Assembly: GCA_000961585.1 (NCBI GenBank)
Contig: LADN01000054.1
Coordinates: 20,689-84,688, forward strand
DNA from: Peptococcaceae bacterium BRH_c4a
Lineage (GTDB): Bacteria; Bacillota; Desulfotomaculia; Desulfotomaculales; Desulfocucumaceae
DNA length: 64,000 bases
Direction: 5' to 3'
The position numbers were made by a program, and so were the translations under genes. Below are positions 35,410-44,768 of the stretch, piece after piece; within the stretch, counting starts at the first letter, position 1, and every line of letters starts with the position of its first letter. The notes beneath the pieces were generated by a model, which was given only the letters and a program-made list of their open reading frames with translations, was not told the origin of the DNA and did no database searches.

Positions 35410-37362
35410 TTATATTGCTTTCTCGGTAATCACGGTTTCCTTTTTTCCCCTCTTAAACTGTATCATATATACAACGATACCAGTTATCAGGCCGATTATG
35501 TCCGTGAGCATTTCCGGGAAAATCAAGAATATACCGGCGGTTAACAAAAATATTCTCTCTACCAAGGTGCATTTAATTCTAAAATATCCTATAAGAGCTG
35601 CTCCCAGCAAAATGACACCGACTATCGCGGGTATTATTGAATGCAAGGCTCCTGATGTTGTTCCTCTTACTATAAGCAAGGACGGTTCCAAAACAAACAT
35701 GAACGGGATTATAAAACCAGACGCAGCCAATCTCATCGCATACCACCCGGTGGTGAATACCGGGGAGCCGGCAAGACCTGCCGCGGCATATGCTGCGATG
35801 GCCACAGGCGGTGTAACTGTTGACAGTGTCGCGTAATAGAATACAAACAAGTTGGCGGCCAGATCATCTACACCCATGGCTATCAGCACGGGAACCGCGA
35901 TGGTGGCAGCCATAATATAGGCAGGAGTTGTGGGAAGTCCCATTCCTAAAATAACACACGCAACCATTGTTAAAATTAATGTGGGCAACAGCATACCCTG
36001 AGTCAGACTAAGAATGCTATCAGTAAAAACCACGCCCACACTGGTCAGTGATACAGCGCCAATCACGAATCCCACGACTGCGCATGCCACAGCCACACTC
36101 AGCGCTGTTCTGCCGCCGTCAACCATCGCCTTTATCAAATCATTCAGCGTCATGCGCGTTTCCTTACGCAATGAGGATATAACAAGCGTGGCTATAATTC
36201 CATAAAAGGCGGAAAACATGGCCGAAAACCCCATAATCAGTGTAACCACGATTATAACAAGGGGTATAAGCATATGGCCCCTTACTTTCAGAACATCAAT
36301 TATCCGTGGAATATTTGACGCATCTACACCCTTTAGTCCCATTATTCTTGCTTCGCGATCCACCATGGTCCAAACACCTAAAAAATACAACAGGGCCGGT
36401 ATTATGGCGGCAATCATTACCGTGCCGTAAGGTATTCCTGATAATTCAGCCAATACAAAGGCTGCAGCGCCCATCACCGGGGGCATGATTTGACCGCCGC
36501 TGGAAGCGGCAGCTTCTACGGCGCCTGCAAACACGGGACGATAACCGGTTTTTTTCATTAAAGGTATTGTAAAAGCGCCTGTGGTCACAACATTGGCCAC
36601 CGCCGCACCGTTAATCGTACCCATAATACTGCTTGCAATTACCGCCACCTTGGCCGGACCTCCCGGAGATTTACCCGCAGCGGCAAGTGCGCCGTCATTG
36701 ATAAGTCGGCCCATACCTGATGCAGACATAAACGAGCCAAAAAGAACAAACAGAAAGATATACTGCGCGGATACACCCAAAGCAATACTGAATATTCCTT
36801 CTGTGCTTATATACATCTGCTCAATAATTCTTGAATAGCTAAAATCAATATGAGAAAACTGTCCGGGGATTACTTCACCAAACATTGCATACAGAATACA
36901 TATAACCGCCAGCGAAGGGAGGATCATTCCCATTGTTCTTCTGGATCCTTCAAGCACCAGCAGCATTAATACTGTTCCCAGCACAATATCGGTGGAGTTT
37001 GCCATCCCGGCTCTCATGGCAATATCATCAAAGAATACGATAATATACCCGCAAGTTGCCAGGCTTAATACTGAGAATACCATATCAATAACTGAAGGGC
37101 GTCCTTTTGGTGACCATTTCTTGTTTGCCGGATAAAGTAAAAACAACATAAATAAAACAATACCAAGGTGAACTGCACGCTGCTTAATCGCAACCAGCAT
37201 GCCAAAACCCGCAGTATACAAATGAAAAATCGACAGACAAACTGCAGTAACCGTTATGACAGCGACCCATAATTTTACGTTGAATTCGCGAAAGTTACAC
37301 TCGCTATCATATTTTTTCATTATTTCTTTCTGTTTACTCTCATCAATGATTTCAAGTTCCAT
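35410..37362 (-). CDS. TRAP transporter fused permease (TAXI type)
   Basis: A 650-residue fusion of the small (4TM) and large (12TM) TRAP membrane subunits, the usual form for TAXI systems. The first ~170 residues contain four or more helices. The large subunit domain has SGMGRLINDGALAAAGKSPG, GTINGAAVANVVTTGAFTIP and the second repeat CVILGMGLPTTPAYIMAATI. It uses an ion gradient to import the ligand captured by the binding protein encoded upstream (37553-38578). The gene is followed closely by the dehydrogenase gene at 35372. Confidence 0.93.
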   Translation of the reverse strand: MELEIIDESKQKEIMKKYDSECNFREFNVKLWVAVITVTAVCLSIFHLYTAGFGMLVAIKQRAVHLGIVLFMLFLLYPANKKWSPKGRPSVIDMVFSVLSLATCGYIIVFFDDIAMRAGMANSTDIVLGTVLMLLVLEGSRRTMGMILPSLAVICILYAMFGEVIPGQFSHIDFSYSRIIEQMYISTEGIFSIALGVSAQYIFLFVLFGSFMSASGMGRLINDGALAAAGKSPGGPAKVAVIASSIMGTINGAAVANVVTTGAFTIPLMKKTGYRPVFAGAVEAAASSGGQIMPPVMGAAAFVLAELSGIPYGTVMIAAIIPALLYFLGVWTMVDREARIMGLKGVDASNIPRIIDVLKVRGHMLIPLVIIVVTLIMGFSAMFSAFYGIIATLVISSLRKETRMTLNDLIKAMVDGGRTALSVAVACAVVGFVIGAVSLTSVGVVFTDSILSLTQGMLLPTLILTMVACVILGMGLPTTPAYIMAATIAVPVLIAMGVDDLAANLFVFYYATLSTVTPPVAIAAYAAAGLAGSPVFTTGWYAMRLAASGFIIPFMFVLEPSLLIVRGTTSGALHSIIPAIVGVILLGAALIGYFRIKCTLVERIFLLTAGIFLIFPEMLTDIIGLITGIVVYMIQFKRGKKETVITEKAI

Positions 37363-37552
37363 AAAAACTCCTCTTTCATTTGATGTTTACCCGTGGTTAT
37401 TATAGATCTCGGCGATGTCTTATTCGGTGATGGAAAATTGGAATTGGGCAAAAGAATATGCACATCAATTAATTCATTCTCTGCCCAATTTTTTCAGTAA
37501 ACGTCAAATCTTTAGCCAATAAAGTTAATTTACTGTATTTTTGCTTAATTAT

Positions 37553-38578
37553 TTATGGCTTTAAATTATCAGGAATCTTTACGCCGTTTTCTTCAAAGAA
37601 TTTAATGGCGCCCGGGTGCAATGGCACGGTCATACCCTTAAGGCCGTCCTTTATATCAAATTTGGCGGCGCCCTTATAGGAATTGGCAAGTTCATTCTTG
37701 TTGGCATATATGTTTTTAATCATTTCATAAACTATCTGGGGGTCCACATCTTTTCTGACGACTAATATATTGCCTTGCGCAACGGTTTGAAGGGCCTCAG
37801 TCTGTCCTTTATAGGAGTTCGCAGGTATTTCAACGGGGAAGTATGCGGGGTATTTTTTAATCAGAGAGTCTCTGACCTCGCCTTTTACCTCAAGTATTTT
37901 AGCATCTCCACGGGTCATCATTTCCGTCACGGAAGCGTGAGGAATTCCTCCGGCTATATAAGCCATATCCGTCTGATTGTCCGCAAATTTTTCAGCCGCT
38001 TCAGAGTTTGAAACGTAATTTGCTATGGCGTCCTTTTTATTTTTATAATCTATATCAACTACCGAAAGAATTTCCCGCGCATTTACTTCCGTACCGCTTC
38101 CCACAGGTCCCGGAATTATTCTTTTGCCCTTTAAATCCTTCAGTTCGTTAATTCCACTATCCTTTCGCACTACAAAATAACAGTTATTGGGGTATAGATA
38201 AACCATTCCGAGAAAATCTCTCTTGGGTTTACCATTGAAATCCTTTTCTCCATTCCAGGCATCAGCGGCGATGCCGTTCTGCAGAAAAGCAACATGGCTT
38301 TCCCCCCTGGCAAGCAGTTCGACATTTTGATTTGAGCCTGCTGTAGACTGAACAGATGCGTTTATATTTGGAATTTTGTCTTTCCAAACTTTTGCCAATG
38401 CATTGCCCAATACGTAATAAATCCCTGCTGTTGTTGCGGTAGAAATATTGATCTGAGTTTTTTTGCCGGTTGCTTCTGTTTTACCAGTATCCTTTCCACT
38501 GGGTTTAGCTGAACAACCAACCATCCCGAGCAGTAGAATGCTCAAACATAAAAATACGGCAACTAACTTTTTGGTCAT
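37553..38578 (-). CDS. TAXI-family TRAP solute-binding lipoprotein
   Basis: A 341-residue extracytoplasmic binding protein. A lipobox (LLLGMVGCSAK) near residue 22 predicts lipid anchoring, as expected in a Gram-positive. The mature part has the TAXI features INISTATTAGIYYVLGNALAKVW and KRIIPGPVGSGTEVNAREIL. TAXI proteins have been linked to uptake of dicarboxylates such as 2-oxoglutarate and of amino acids. Its neighbours (2-oxoacid:ferredoxin oxidoreductase and SucCD) fit an organic acid ligand. It precedes the permease by about 190 bases. Confidence 0.93.
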   Translation of the reverse strand: MTKKLVAVFLCLSILLLGMVGCSAKPSGKDTGKTEATGKKTQINISTATTAGIYYVLGNALAKVWKDKIPNINASVQSTAGSNQNVELLARGESHVAFLQNGIAADAWNGEKDFNGKPKRDFLGMVYLYPNNCYFVVRKDSGINELKDLKGKRIIPGPVGSGTEVNAREILSVVDIDYKNKKDAIANYVSNSEAAEKFADNQTDMAYIAGGIPHASVTEMMTRGDAKILEVKGEVRDSLIKKYPAYFPVEIPANSYKGQTEALQTVAQGNILVVRKDVDPQIVYEMIKNIYANKNELANSYKGAAKFDIKDGLKGMTVPLHPGAIKFFEENGVKIPDNLKP

Positions 38579-38703
38579 TTAAGCTTCCTCCTTTTTTATA
38601 TTTCTGATAAGTCATAACTTTCCCGACAAACTATTACCTTGGAATATTTAATTGTGTTAATAGCATCGATCACCTCACTGTTTATTGCTATTATTAAATA
38701 CTG

Positions 38704-39561
38704 CTAAACCACTTTCAAGAGTTCGTCCAGTGTTCTGACAACCGTTATGCCCACTTCGCTCAAGCTTCGTATTTTTGATTCGGCTGTGCCAAAGCCCTGT
38801 GTAACTATGGCCCCGGCATGTCCCATCATTTTTCCTTCCGGTGCTGTCTGCCCTGCTATAAATGCCACTATTTTTTTGGGATATCCGTTTTCCATAACGT
38901 ATTTTGCCGCCAGTTCCTCGCCGGCTCCGCCGATTTCACCAACCATAATCACAGTTTCCGTCTGGTCATCTTCACGGAAAAGCTTTAAGACGTCAACAAA
39001 ATCCGTTCCCTTGACGGGGTCGCCCCCTATGCACACACAGGTGGACTGCCCTTTTCCCTTGTATGTCAGATTGGAGGATACTTCGTGCGTTAAAGTACCG
39101 CTGCGGGAAATAATCCCCACATTGCCTTCGCTGTAAATATTTCCGGGCATTATACCCACTTTACCTTTTCCCGGACTTATAATCCCTATTGTATTGGGGC
39201 CTATAACGCGTATGCGCTTTTGATCGGCCATGCTTTTGATTATTAGAGAATCGTGAATAGGCACAAACTCGGTAATGATTACAATAAGCGGGATTTCATT
39301 TTCAATGGCCTCTACGGCTCCGGCAAGAACACCCGCAGGCGGCACCAAAATCATGGAGGCATCCACATGAAAGTGTTTCTTTACATCTCTTACGGTGTCG
39401 AAGACGGGTACACCGCAAACATCCTGCCCGCCCTTGCCCGGAGTAACTCCTGCCACCAGGTTAACGTTGTACTCCAGCATCTTCTGGGCATGGTACATAC
39501 CCTGTTTGCCGGTCGCTCCCTGTATAATAACCTGTGTATTCGGTTGAACCAGTACAGCCAC
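38704..39561 (-). CDS. sucD: Succinyl-CoA synthetase (ADP-forming) alpha subunit
   Basis: A 285-residue alpha subunit. The CoA-binding Rossmann region is IIQGATGKQGMYHAQKMLEY, and the phosphohistidine lies in MMGHAGAIVTQG near residue 245. With SucC it converts acyl-CoA, ADP and phosphate to acid, CoA and ATP. It shares one base with sucC. In this context it would take the product of the Kor complex; succinyl-CoA is likely but other acyl-CoAs are possible for this family. Confidence 0.94.
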   Translation of the reverse strand: MAVLVQPNTQVIIQGATGKQGMYHAQKMLEYNVNLVAGVTPGKGGQDVCGVPVFDTVRDVKKHFHVDASMILVPPAGVLAGAVEAIENEIPLIVIITEFVPIHDSLIIKSMADQKRIRVIGPNTIGIISPGKGKVGIMPGNIYSEGNVGIISRSGTLTHEVSSNLTYKGKGQSTCVCIGGDPVKGTDFVDVLKLFREDDQTETVIMVGEIGGAGEELAAKYVMENGYPKKIVAFIAGQTAPEGKMMGHAGAIVTQGFGTAESKIRSLSEVGITVVRTLDELLKVV

Positions 39562-40718
39562 TACATGCCACCTTCTTTTTCCATTTCTCTCATCAACAAA
39601 ACGACGGCTTCTTCTGTTGTCCCATGTTTGATCAGGGGTATATTCCTGCTTTCTAAAATAGCCCAGCCTTCATCCTGGGAGTGTCCCCTCATCTTCACCA
39701 CAATGGCTTGGTTTGGTTTAACCTCGTCGAGAACACTGGTTATGCCCTTGGCCATATGCTCACAGTTGTTTATGCCTCCAAACAGATTTAACAAAACACC
39801 CTTTACACCGGGTGTCTTCAATACAATTTTTAATGCCTGGGCAGTTTTTTCAGTGGTTGCGCCCCCGCCCAGATCCAAAAAATTCGCCGATACTCCTCCG
39901 TGGACTGAAATCATATCCATGGAGGCCATACCCAGTCCTGCGCCTCCCGATATCAGCCCGATGTTTCCTTTTCCCATCCCCACGTAGGATACTCCTGCCA
40001 CTTTTGCTTCACTCTCCAGGGGATCCAGCAATTCTTCTTTTCTTTCAAAATTGCTTACCGCCTTTATCCTGAATAACGCCAAATCATCAATTTCTACTTT
40101 TGAATCGGCTGCTATAACCGTATCATCTTCACAAATGACTAAAGGATTGATTTCAGTAGTCATGGCGTTAAATTTGAAATAGCACTCCGTCAGGTTATGC
40201 AATACCCTGGACATCTGCACCAGCACCTTGCCTTTTACCCCAGTTTTCAGTAAAAGGTCAATCATTTCATACTGCCTGGGCTTTTTCAGGGGGTCAAGGT
40301 ACATTTTAAACAATTGATGGGGGTATTCTTTGGCTACATGTTCTATATCCATCCCTCCCTGGGCCGATATTATCAGCAACGGAAGTGAGGATTTTGGGTC
40401 TAAAGTTATCCCCATGTAGAATTCCCGGGATATTTTCAGCTTTTCTTCAATTAGAAGCTTTTCAATCTTTTCTCCCGATATCACCATACCCATGAGTTCA
40501 TTTACTACCCTGCCCAATTCATCTTCATTTTCCGCAAATTTAATGCCCCCCGCTTTGCCGCGTCCTCCACGTAGAACCTGGCTTTTAACTACCACTGGGT
40601 ATACCGCTTCTGCTGCCGCTTCTTTTGCTTCATCCAGGCTGGAAATGACCTTACCCTTTGGAACAGGTATGTTCATCTCCCGAAAAATTGTTTTGCCTTC
40701 AAATTCATAAAGTTTCAT
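39561..40718 (-). CDS. sucC: Succinyl-CoA synthetase (ADP-forming) beta subunit
   Basis: A 385-residue beta subunit with an N-terminal ATP-grasp domain (VVKSQVLRGGRGKAGGIKFA, then MTTEINPLVICEDD) and a C-terminal CoA ligase domain with the GGINNCEHMAKGI loop that contacts the phosphohistidine of SucD. The nucleotide-binding loop fits a general ADP/GDP enzyme. It follows korC by 16 bases and overlaps sucD, so the kor-suc genes form one transcription unit. Confidence 0.94.
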   Translation of the reverse strand: MKLYEFEGKTIFREMNIPVPKGKVISSLDEAKEAAAEAVYPVVVKSQVLRGGRGKAGGIKFAENEDELGRVVNELMGMVISGEKIEKLLIEEKLKISREFYMGITLDPKSSLPLLIISAQGGMDIEHVAKEYPHQLFKMYLDPLKKPRQYEMIDLLLKTGVKGKVLVQMSRVLHNLTECYFKFNAMTTEINPLVICEDDTVIAADSKVEIDDLALFRIKAVSNFERKEELLDPLESEAKVAGVSYVGMGKGNIGLISGGAGLGMASMDMISVHGGVSANFLDLGGGATTEKTAQALKIVLKTPGVKGVLLNLFGGINNCEHMAKGITSVLDEVKPNQAIVVKMRGHSQDEGWAILESRNIPLIKHGTTEEAVVLLMREMEKEGGM

Positions 40719-40734
40719 TTACACTACCACCTTG

Positions 40735-41268
40735 TTATTCACAGTAATTTAGTCCATAATCCAGGGCTTTAAAGTTTAATTCTTGTAATTTGGCCGGCAA
40801 TTGTTTTGATAAAGTGGCTTTTATTGTGTCAGCTGAAACGATATTTGTGTTTTTCACCAGGGCACCAAGCATAACGGTGTTGGCCGCCATTTTGTTGCCG
40901 CACATTTCTTCAGCCAGCTTAGTGGCGGGTATTCTGTGTACATGCTTTATTTCTTCGGGAACCTTCGCTACCAGATCCTGATCCACAAAAACCTCCGTGG
41001 TTTCAGGATTTATTCCGAAGACATACTTATCAAAGGCAGGCTGTGACATGGCTACAAAAATGTCCGGGTTCAGGGTTTTAATGTAATCTATCTGCTCGTC
41101 CGAGATTACCACTTCCGCCCTGCAAGCCCCACCTCTGGCCTCCGGGCCGTAACTCTGGGTCTGGGCAACCTCTTTCCCTTCGAAATAACCGGCTGCATGG
41201 GCCAGAAACACGCCCATCAGAATAATGCCCTGCCCGCCGAAACCAGCCAACTTAATTTCCTTTCTCAA
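40735..41268 (-). CDS. korC: 2-oxoacid:ferredoxin oxidoreductase gamma subunit
   Basis: A 177-residue gamma subunit. It starts KEIKLAGFGGQGIILMGVFL and has the family segment QSYGPEARGGACRAEVVISD. In the four-subunit 2-oxoglutarate type enzyme this subunit binds CoA. It overlaps the ferredoxin subunit gene by four bases. Confidence 0.93.
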   Translation of the reverse strand: MRKEIKLAGFGGQGIILMGVFLAHAAGYFEGKEVAQTQSYGPEARGGACRAEVVISDEQIDYIKTLNPDIFVAMSQPAFDKYVFGINPETTEVFVDQDLVAKVPEEIKHVHRIPATKLAEEMCGNKMAANTVMLGALVKNTNIVSADTIKATLSKQLPAKLQELNFKALDYGLNYCE

Positions 41269-41483
41269 TTGTCTCCCTCCTCAACCGTTATAGCAAGTTC
41301 AGGGCATATCAGTTCACAGGTCTTACAATTGGAGCACTCTTCAGGATTGGCAATATATGGAACTGCATATCCTTTGCCATTAATATTTGTGGACTTGTCT
41401 ATAATTTTTTTGGGACAGTAATGCATACACAAAAAGCATCCCTTACAATAATTATTATCAATAATTACCATTATTTTCACCAC
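41265..41483 (-). CDS. korD: 2-oxoacid:ferredoxin oxidoreductase delta (2x[4Fe-4S]) subunit
   Basis: A 72-residue ferredoxin-like subunit with two cluster motifs: CKGCFLCMHYCPKK near residue 13 and CSNCKTCELICPEL near 48. It relays electrons from the thiamine-bound intermediate to external ferredoxin. It lies between korB and korC in the order A-B-D-C. Confidence 0.94.
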   Translation of the reverse strand: MVKIMVIIDNNYCKGCFLCMHYCPKKIIDKSTNINGKGYAVPYIANPEECSNCKTCELICPELAITVEEGDN

Positions 41484-41490
41484 CTTTTTA

Positions 41491-42309
41491 TCACAAGCTG
41501 CTGATAGCGTTGTTCCTCCGGTAATAACAACTGGTAAATTCCGGTTTACACTCGTCGTGGTACAGTTTGCCGACTAACAGCTTACCCTGCAATTCTTCCG
41601 CGCTTTTGTTTTTGGCGGCAGTTATGCTTATAGTGCTTTCTTTCAGCATATCCAAAAGCTTGGCGGCATTGGCCGTACCGTACAAAACCCTACCGGCCTG
41701 TGTCGGACACTGCGTCAAAACTTCTATAAAGGAAAAACCTTCGTGTGAGATGGCTTCCTGGATTGTTTTACTCAACTGCCGCGGATGGGCCGTAGTCCAC
41801 CGGGCAACGAAAGACGCCCCCGCAACCCTGGCCAGCTCACATGCGTCAAAGGGCGGTTCATTATTCCCGTACGGAGATGTTTTTGTCTTTCCGTTATATG
41901 GAGTTGTCGGCGCCACCTGACCACCGGTCATTCCGTATATCTGGTTGTGGATCATAACCACCGTTATATCAATGTTTCTCCTGGCGCCGTGGATAAAGTG
42001 ATTGCCACCGATTCCCAAACAATCACCGTCACCGGAAAAAACAACCACCTTTCGGTCACGGTCACTCATTTTAAGCCCGGTCGCAAACGGTATTGTGCGT
42101 CCGTGCAATACATGCATCGTATCCGCATTTATATAGGTCGGTATCCAGCCAGAGCAGCCTATTCCACCCACCAAAGCAATCCGGTCCATTATATTCAGCT
42201 CGTCAAGCGCACTGAGTGTGGCGTGTAAAACTATGCCGTTTCCACAGCCGGGACACCACAAATAAGGAAGTGTTCCCTTCCTTATATACTTTTCACCTAG
42301 CGGGTGCAT
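41491..42309 (-). CDS. korB: 2-oxoacid:ferredoxin oxidoreductase beta (TPP) subunit
   Basis: A 272-residue beta subunit. The thiamine-diphosphate motif is GDGDCLGIGGNHFIHGARRN near residues 94-113, and cysteines in YLWCPGCGNGI and GGIGCSGW bind the proximal cluster. IYGMTGGQVAPTTP completes the family signature. Its start lies 13 bases inside korA. Similarity to KorB (2-oxoglutarate) rather than PorB is my reading, and the SucCD neighbours support it. Confidence 0.94.
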   Translation of the reverse strand: MHPLGEKYIRKGTLPYLWCPGCGNGIVLHATLSALDELNIMDRIALVGGIGCSGWIPTYINADTMHVLHGRTIPFATGLKMSDRDRKVVVFSGDGDCLGIGGNHFIHGARRNIDITVVMIHNQIYGMTGGQVAPTTPYNGKTKTSPYGNNEPPFDACELARVAGASFVARWTTAHPRQLSKTIQEAISHEGFSFIEVLTQCPTQAGRVLYGTANAAKLLDMLKESTISITAAKNKSAEELQGKLLVGKLYHDECKPEFTSCYYRRNNAISSL

Positions 42310-43451
42310 ACTTTGCTCCTCCTTTCGATTTCAGCCAGTATTTCCGATGGTGTATGGAGCAGTCCACCGAGTTTCGGCAGTGAAACAACTTCACATTTAC
42401 CGGCTACCACCCTTTTTACTTCGTTAACCATCCTGCCGATATTTAACTCGGGTACAATTATGGTATGGGGTTTTAAAGCCAAGTCCGCTATTACATTATC
42501 CGGAAATGGCCAAATCGTCCGAATCTTGACACACCCGGCTTTAATACCTTTTTTCCTTGCCTCTTTAACGGCGCTTAATGCCGGTCGGGATGGACTGCCA
42601 AAACTTACGACCAGAATATCAGCATCATCTGTAAAACTGTCTTCAATATCAACCAACTGGTTCGCATGATCGGTTATCTTTTTACATATCCTCTCGGTCA
42701 GCCCGGCACACACTTCCGGTAAGTGAGCAGCGCGGTTGCCCTCTTCATCGTGTAGCTGCCCGTCTATCAGAATCTTGTAGCCCTTGTTAAATGCCGGCAT
42801 TCCGTTAAGCAAGCCGTCGGGCCCCGCTTCATATGGCTTGTAATTTTCTTTTAACGGCGGCTCTTTTCTTTCCACTGGTTTCAGACCGGTGGGTATTTTT
42901 ACCCTTTCCCTGGTATGACCCACTATTTCATCCGAAAGAATATATACCGGCACACGGTATTTTTCCGCCAGAGCAAAGGCCTTGTATGACAAATCAAATG
43001 CTTCCTGGCATGAAGAGGGCATTAAGGCTATGATTTCATAGTCGCCGTGGGAGCCGTATTTAGCCTGGTATATGTCTTGCTGCCCCGGTGCGGTCGGCAT
43101 CCCGGTTGACGGTCCACCGCGCATAACATTGATTATTACAATAGGCGCCTCAACAACAGCGGCGTAGCCGACACCCTCCTGTTTCAAGCTGATTCCGGGG
43201 CCCGAGGAAGCGGTACACGCCTTCATGCCTCCAAAGGAAGCACCTATGGTTGCGCATATACTGGCTATTTCATCCTCCATTTGAAGGAATACACCATTTA
43301 CCTGCGGCATCCGCTGGGCCATTGCTTCCGCTATCTCGGACGCAGGGGTGATCGGATACCCGGCAAAAAATCTGCATCCTGCAGCTATGGCTGCCTCCAC
43401 TATGGCCTCGTTTCCTTGCATAATTTTGATGTTGTGTTCCACCTGTTCCAT
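42297..43451 (-). CDS. korA: 2-oxoacid:ferredoxin oxidoreductase alpha subunit
   Basis: A 384-residue alpha subunit. The start at 43451 is set by AGGAGG six bases before the ATG; the open frame reaches further upstream but only through regulatory DNA. FFAGYPITPASEIAEAMAQR near residue 30 and MRGGPSTGMPTAPGQQDIY near 115 are the pyrimidine-binding and domain I signatures. Together with B, C and D it oxidatively decarboxylates a 2-oxoacid to acyl-CoA and reduces ferredoxin. First gene of the metabolic operon, downstream of an IclR gene. Confidence 0.94.
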   Translation of the reverse strand: MEQVEHNIKIMQGNEAIVEAAIAAGCRFFAGYPITPASEIAEAMAQRMPQVNGVFLQMEDEIASICATIGASFGGMKACTASSGPGISLKQEGVGYAAVVEAPIVIINVMRGGPSTGMPTAPGQQDIYQAKYGSHGDYEIIALMPSSCQEAFDLSYKAFALAEKYRVPVYILSDEIVGHTRERVKIPTGLKPVERKEPPLKENYKPYEAGPDGLLNGMPAFNKGYKILIDGQLHDEEGNRAAHLPEVCAGLTERICKKITDHANQLVDIEDSFTDDADILVVSFGSPSRPALSAVKEARKKGIKAGCVKIRTIWPFPDNVIADLALKPHTIIVPELNIGRMVNEVKRVVAGKCEVVSLPKLGGLLHTPSEILAEIERRSKVCTR

Positions 43452-43510
43452 ACATAACCTCCTTGTGTTGTCTTCTATTTTGAATTTACAAGCTACCCTA
43501 TTGAACACAC

Positions 43511-43556
43511 CAAATCTGCCTCTTTTGGGCATCAAAAGTTGTAGGTAGCAGATTTG
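43511..43556 (-). promoter_or_regulatory. Nested palindrome in the korA leader, candidate IclR operator
   Basis: CAAATCTGC and GCAGATTTG are a perfect inverted repeat at 43511-43519 and 43548-43556. Inside them TTTTG-N5-CAAAA (43523-43537) forms a second palindrome. The site lies between the IclR gene and korA, 60 bases before the korA start. It could be the operator of the regulator or a hairpin ending the iclR transcript. Confidence 0.45.
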
Positions 43557-43594
43557 TATGGTATGAGGTATGACCACAAAAGGGAAAAATATGC

Positions 43595-44377
43595 TCATTC
43601 TGCATATCTTCTTATAATCCTGTCATTACCACCTATATTTTTGGTTAAAACCGCTCCGGCCATTTTAACATATTCTATTTTTTGCGGCAGCTCTTTCTGG
43701 GCAAAACGATTCTCCGGACCATTAATTCCAATGGTCGCCACCACTCTTCCGTTGCAGTCGAAGACAGGAGAAGCAATGGCTACCGTTCCGGAAGTGACCT
43801 CGCCATAACTAATCGCATATCCACTTTCCCTGATGCTGCACAACTCCTCCATAACCACAGAGAATTTCCATGGAATGCCTTTTTTTATGTAAATCTTTTC
43901 AATCTTTTGACATATATTATTAACCTCATCCGGAGGCAGAAAAGCCAAGATGGCCTTTTTTAACGCCCCCTGAGTCAAAGGCGTCCTCATGCCGACGGGT
44001 TCAACCACTTTAAGTTGATGAACGGTCTCTATTTTATCAATCAAAACCCCGTCACAACCGTCCTGAATAGTGATATGCGCCGTTTCCTGGGCTTGTTCCG
44101 CCAGGTCCTTCAAGACAGGCCTGGCTAATTCTAGAATCGACAGGTTTTCCCTGGCGGCAAACCCTAATTCGATCAATAAAAACCCTAATCTAAATTTTTT
44201 TGTTACATCATTCTGTATTACCATATCCTGCTTTTTTAATTCAAGAAGGATCCTATGTACCGTACCCACGGGCAACCCGGAGCGGCGGGCCAATTCAGAT
44301 GCTCCCCATTCTTTAGTGTTTTCTTTAGGAATAAGCAATTTTAGAATCTTAATAACCTTATCAAGAACATTTGACAT
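43595..44377 (-). CDS. IclR-family transcriptional regulator
   Basis: A 260-residue IclR-type regulator. The winged HTH is at about 20-60 (WGASELARRSGLPVGTVHRI), and the C-terminal GAF-like effector domain includes CDGVLIDKIETVHQLKVVE, RTPLTQGALKKAILAFLP, with VATIGINGPENRF near the end. ATG 44377 is preferred to TTG 44386 because a GAGG lies five bases upstream. Such regulators sense small organic acids and control adjacent catabolic operons, so it probably controls kor-suc-TRAP-dehydrogenase. Confidence 0.92.
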   Translation of the reverse strand: MSNVLDKVIKILKLLIPKENTKEWGASELARRSGLPVGTVHRILLELKKQDMVIQNDVTKKFRLGFLLIELGFAARENLSILELARPVLKDLAEQAQETAHITIQDGCDGVLIDKIETVHQLKVVEPVGMRTPLTQGALKKAILAFLPPDEVNNICQKIEKIYIKKGIPWKFSVVMEELCSIRESGYAISYGEVTSGTVAIASPVFDCNGRVVATIGINGPENRFAQKELPQKIEYVKMAGAVLTKNIGGNDRIIRRYAE

Positions 44378-44436
44378 TGACCTCAAACCCCGCCATCAGG
44401 CTTCTCATTATTCGAGAAGCCTTCTCATATTTTACT

Positions 44437-44733
44437 TTAACAGACAGTAACTGCCCTGTCAATTTTTTTCTTTACCTTTCCTAAACCGTACGTTTCCCGG
44501 AAAAGCACCAGATCAATGCCATGGTATTTTGAGGCTATCCCGGGGTAGTTTTTGGCAGGCCTGACATTGGCAAAGAGGCCCAGTTCCTTGCGCAGGGCGA
44601 CACTGATGCTGGGATATGACCTGACCGCCCCGGCTTCATATCTGGGATTGCCTTCCCAAGTTACTTTTACCGCGTAACTCCCGCCGAAGGGAGTGGTTGT
44701 GGGCCCCTTCAAGGCCACCTTATTTTGGGCCAT
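44437..44733 (-). pseudogene. Fragment of isocitrate/isopropylmalate dehydrogenase
   Basis: A 98-residue open frame that matches only the N-terminal substrate region of the isocitrate/3-isopropylmalate dehydrogenase family: ALKGPTTTPFGGSY, then SISVALRKELGLFANVRPAK, then KYHGIDLVLFRETYGLG. The preceding Rossmann part and the whole C-terminal half are missing. About 20 extra residues (VKVTWEGNPRYEAGAVRSYP) separate two blocks that are adjacent in normal enzymes. It cannot form an active enzyme. It may be a remnant of a TCA-type gene that once accompanied the kor-suc cluster. Confidence 0.7.
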
Positions 44734-44768
44734 GGAAGAAAGTACGTGATAATATATGTTTTTGTTGA

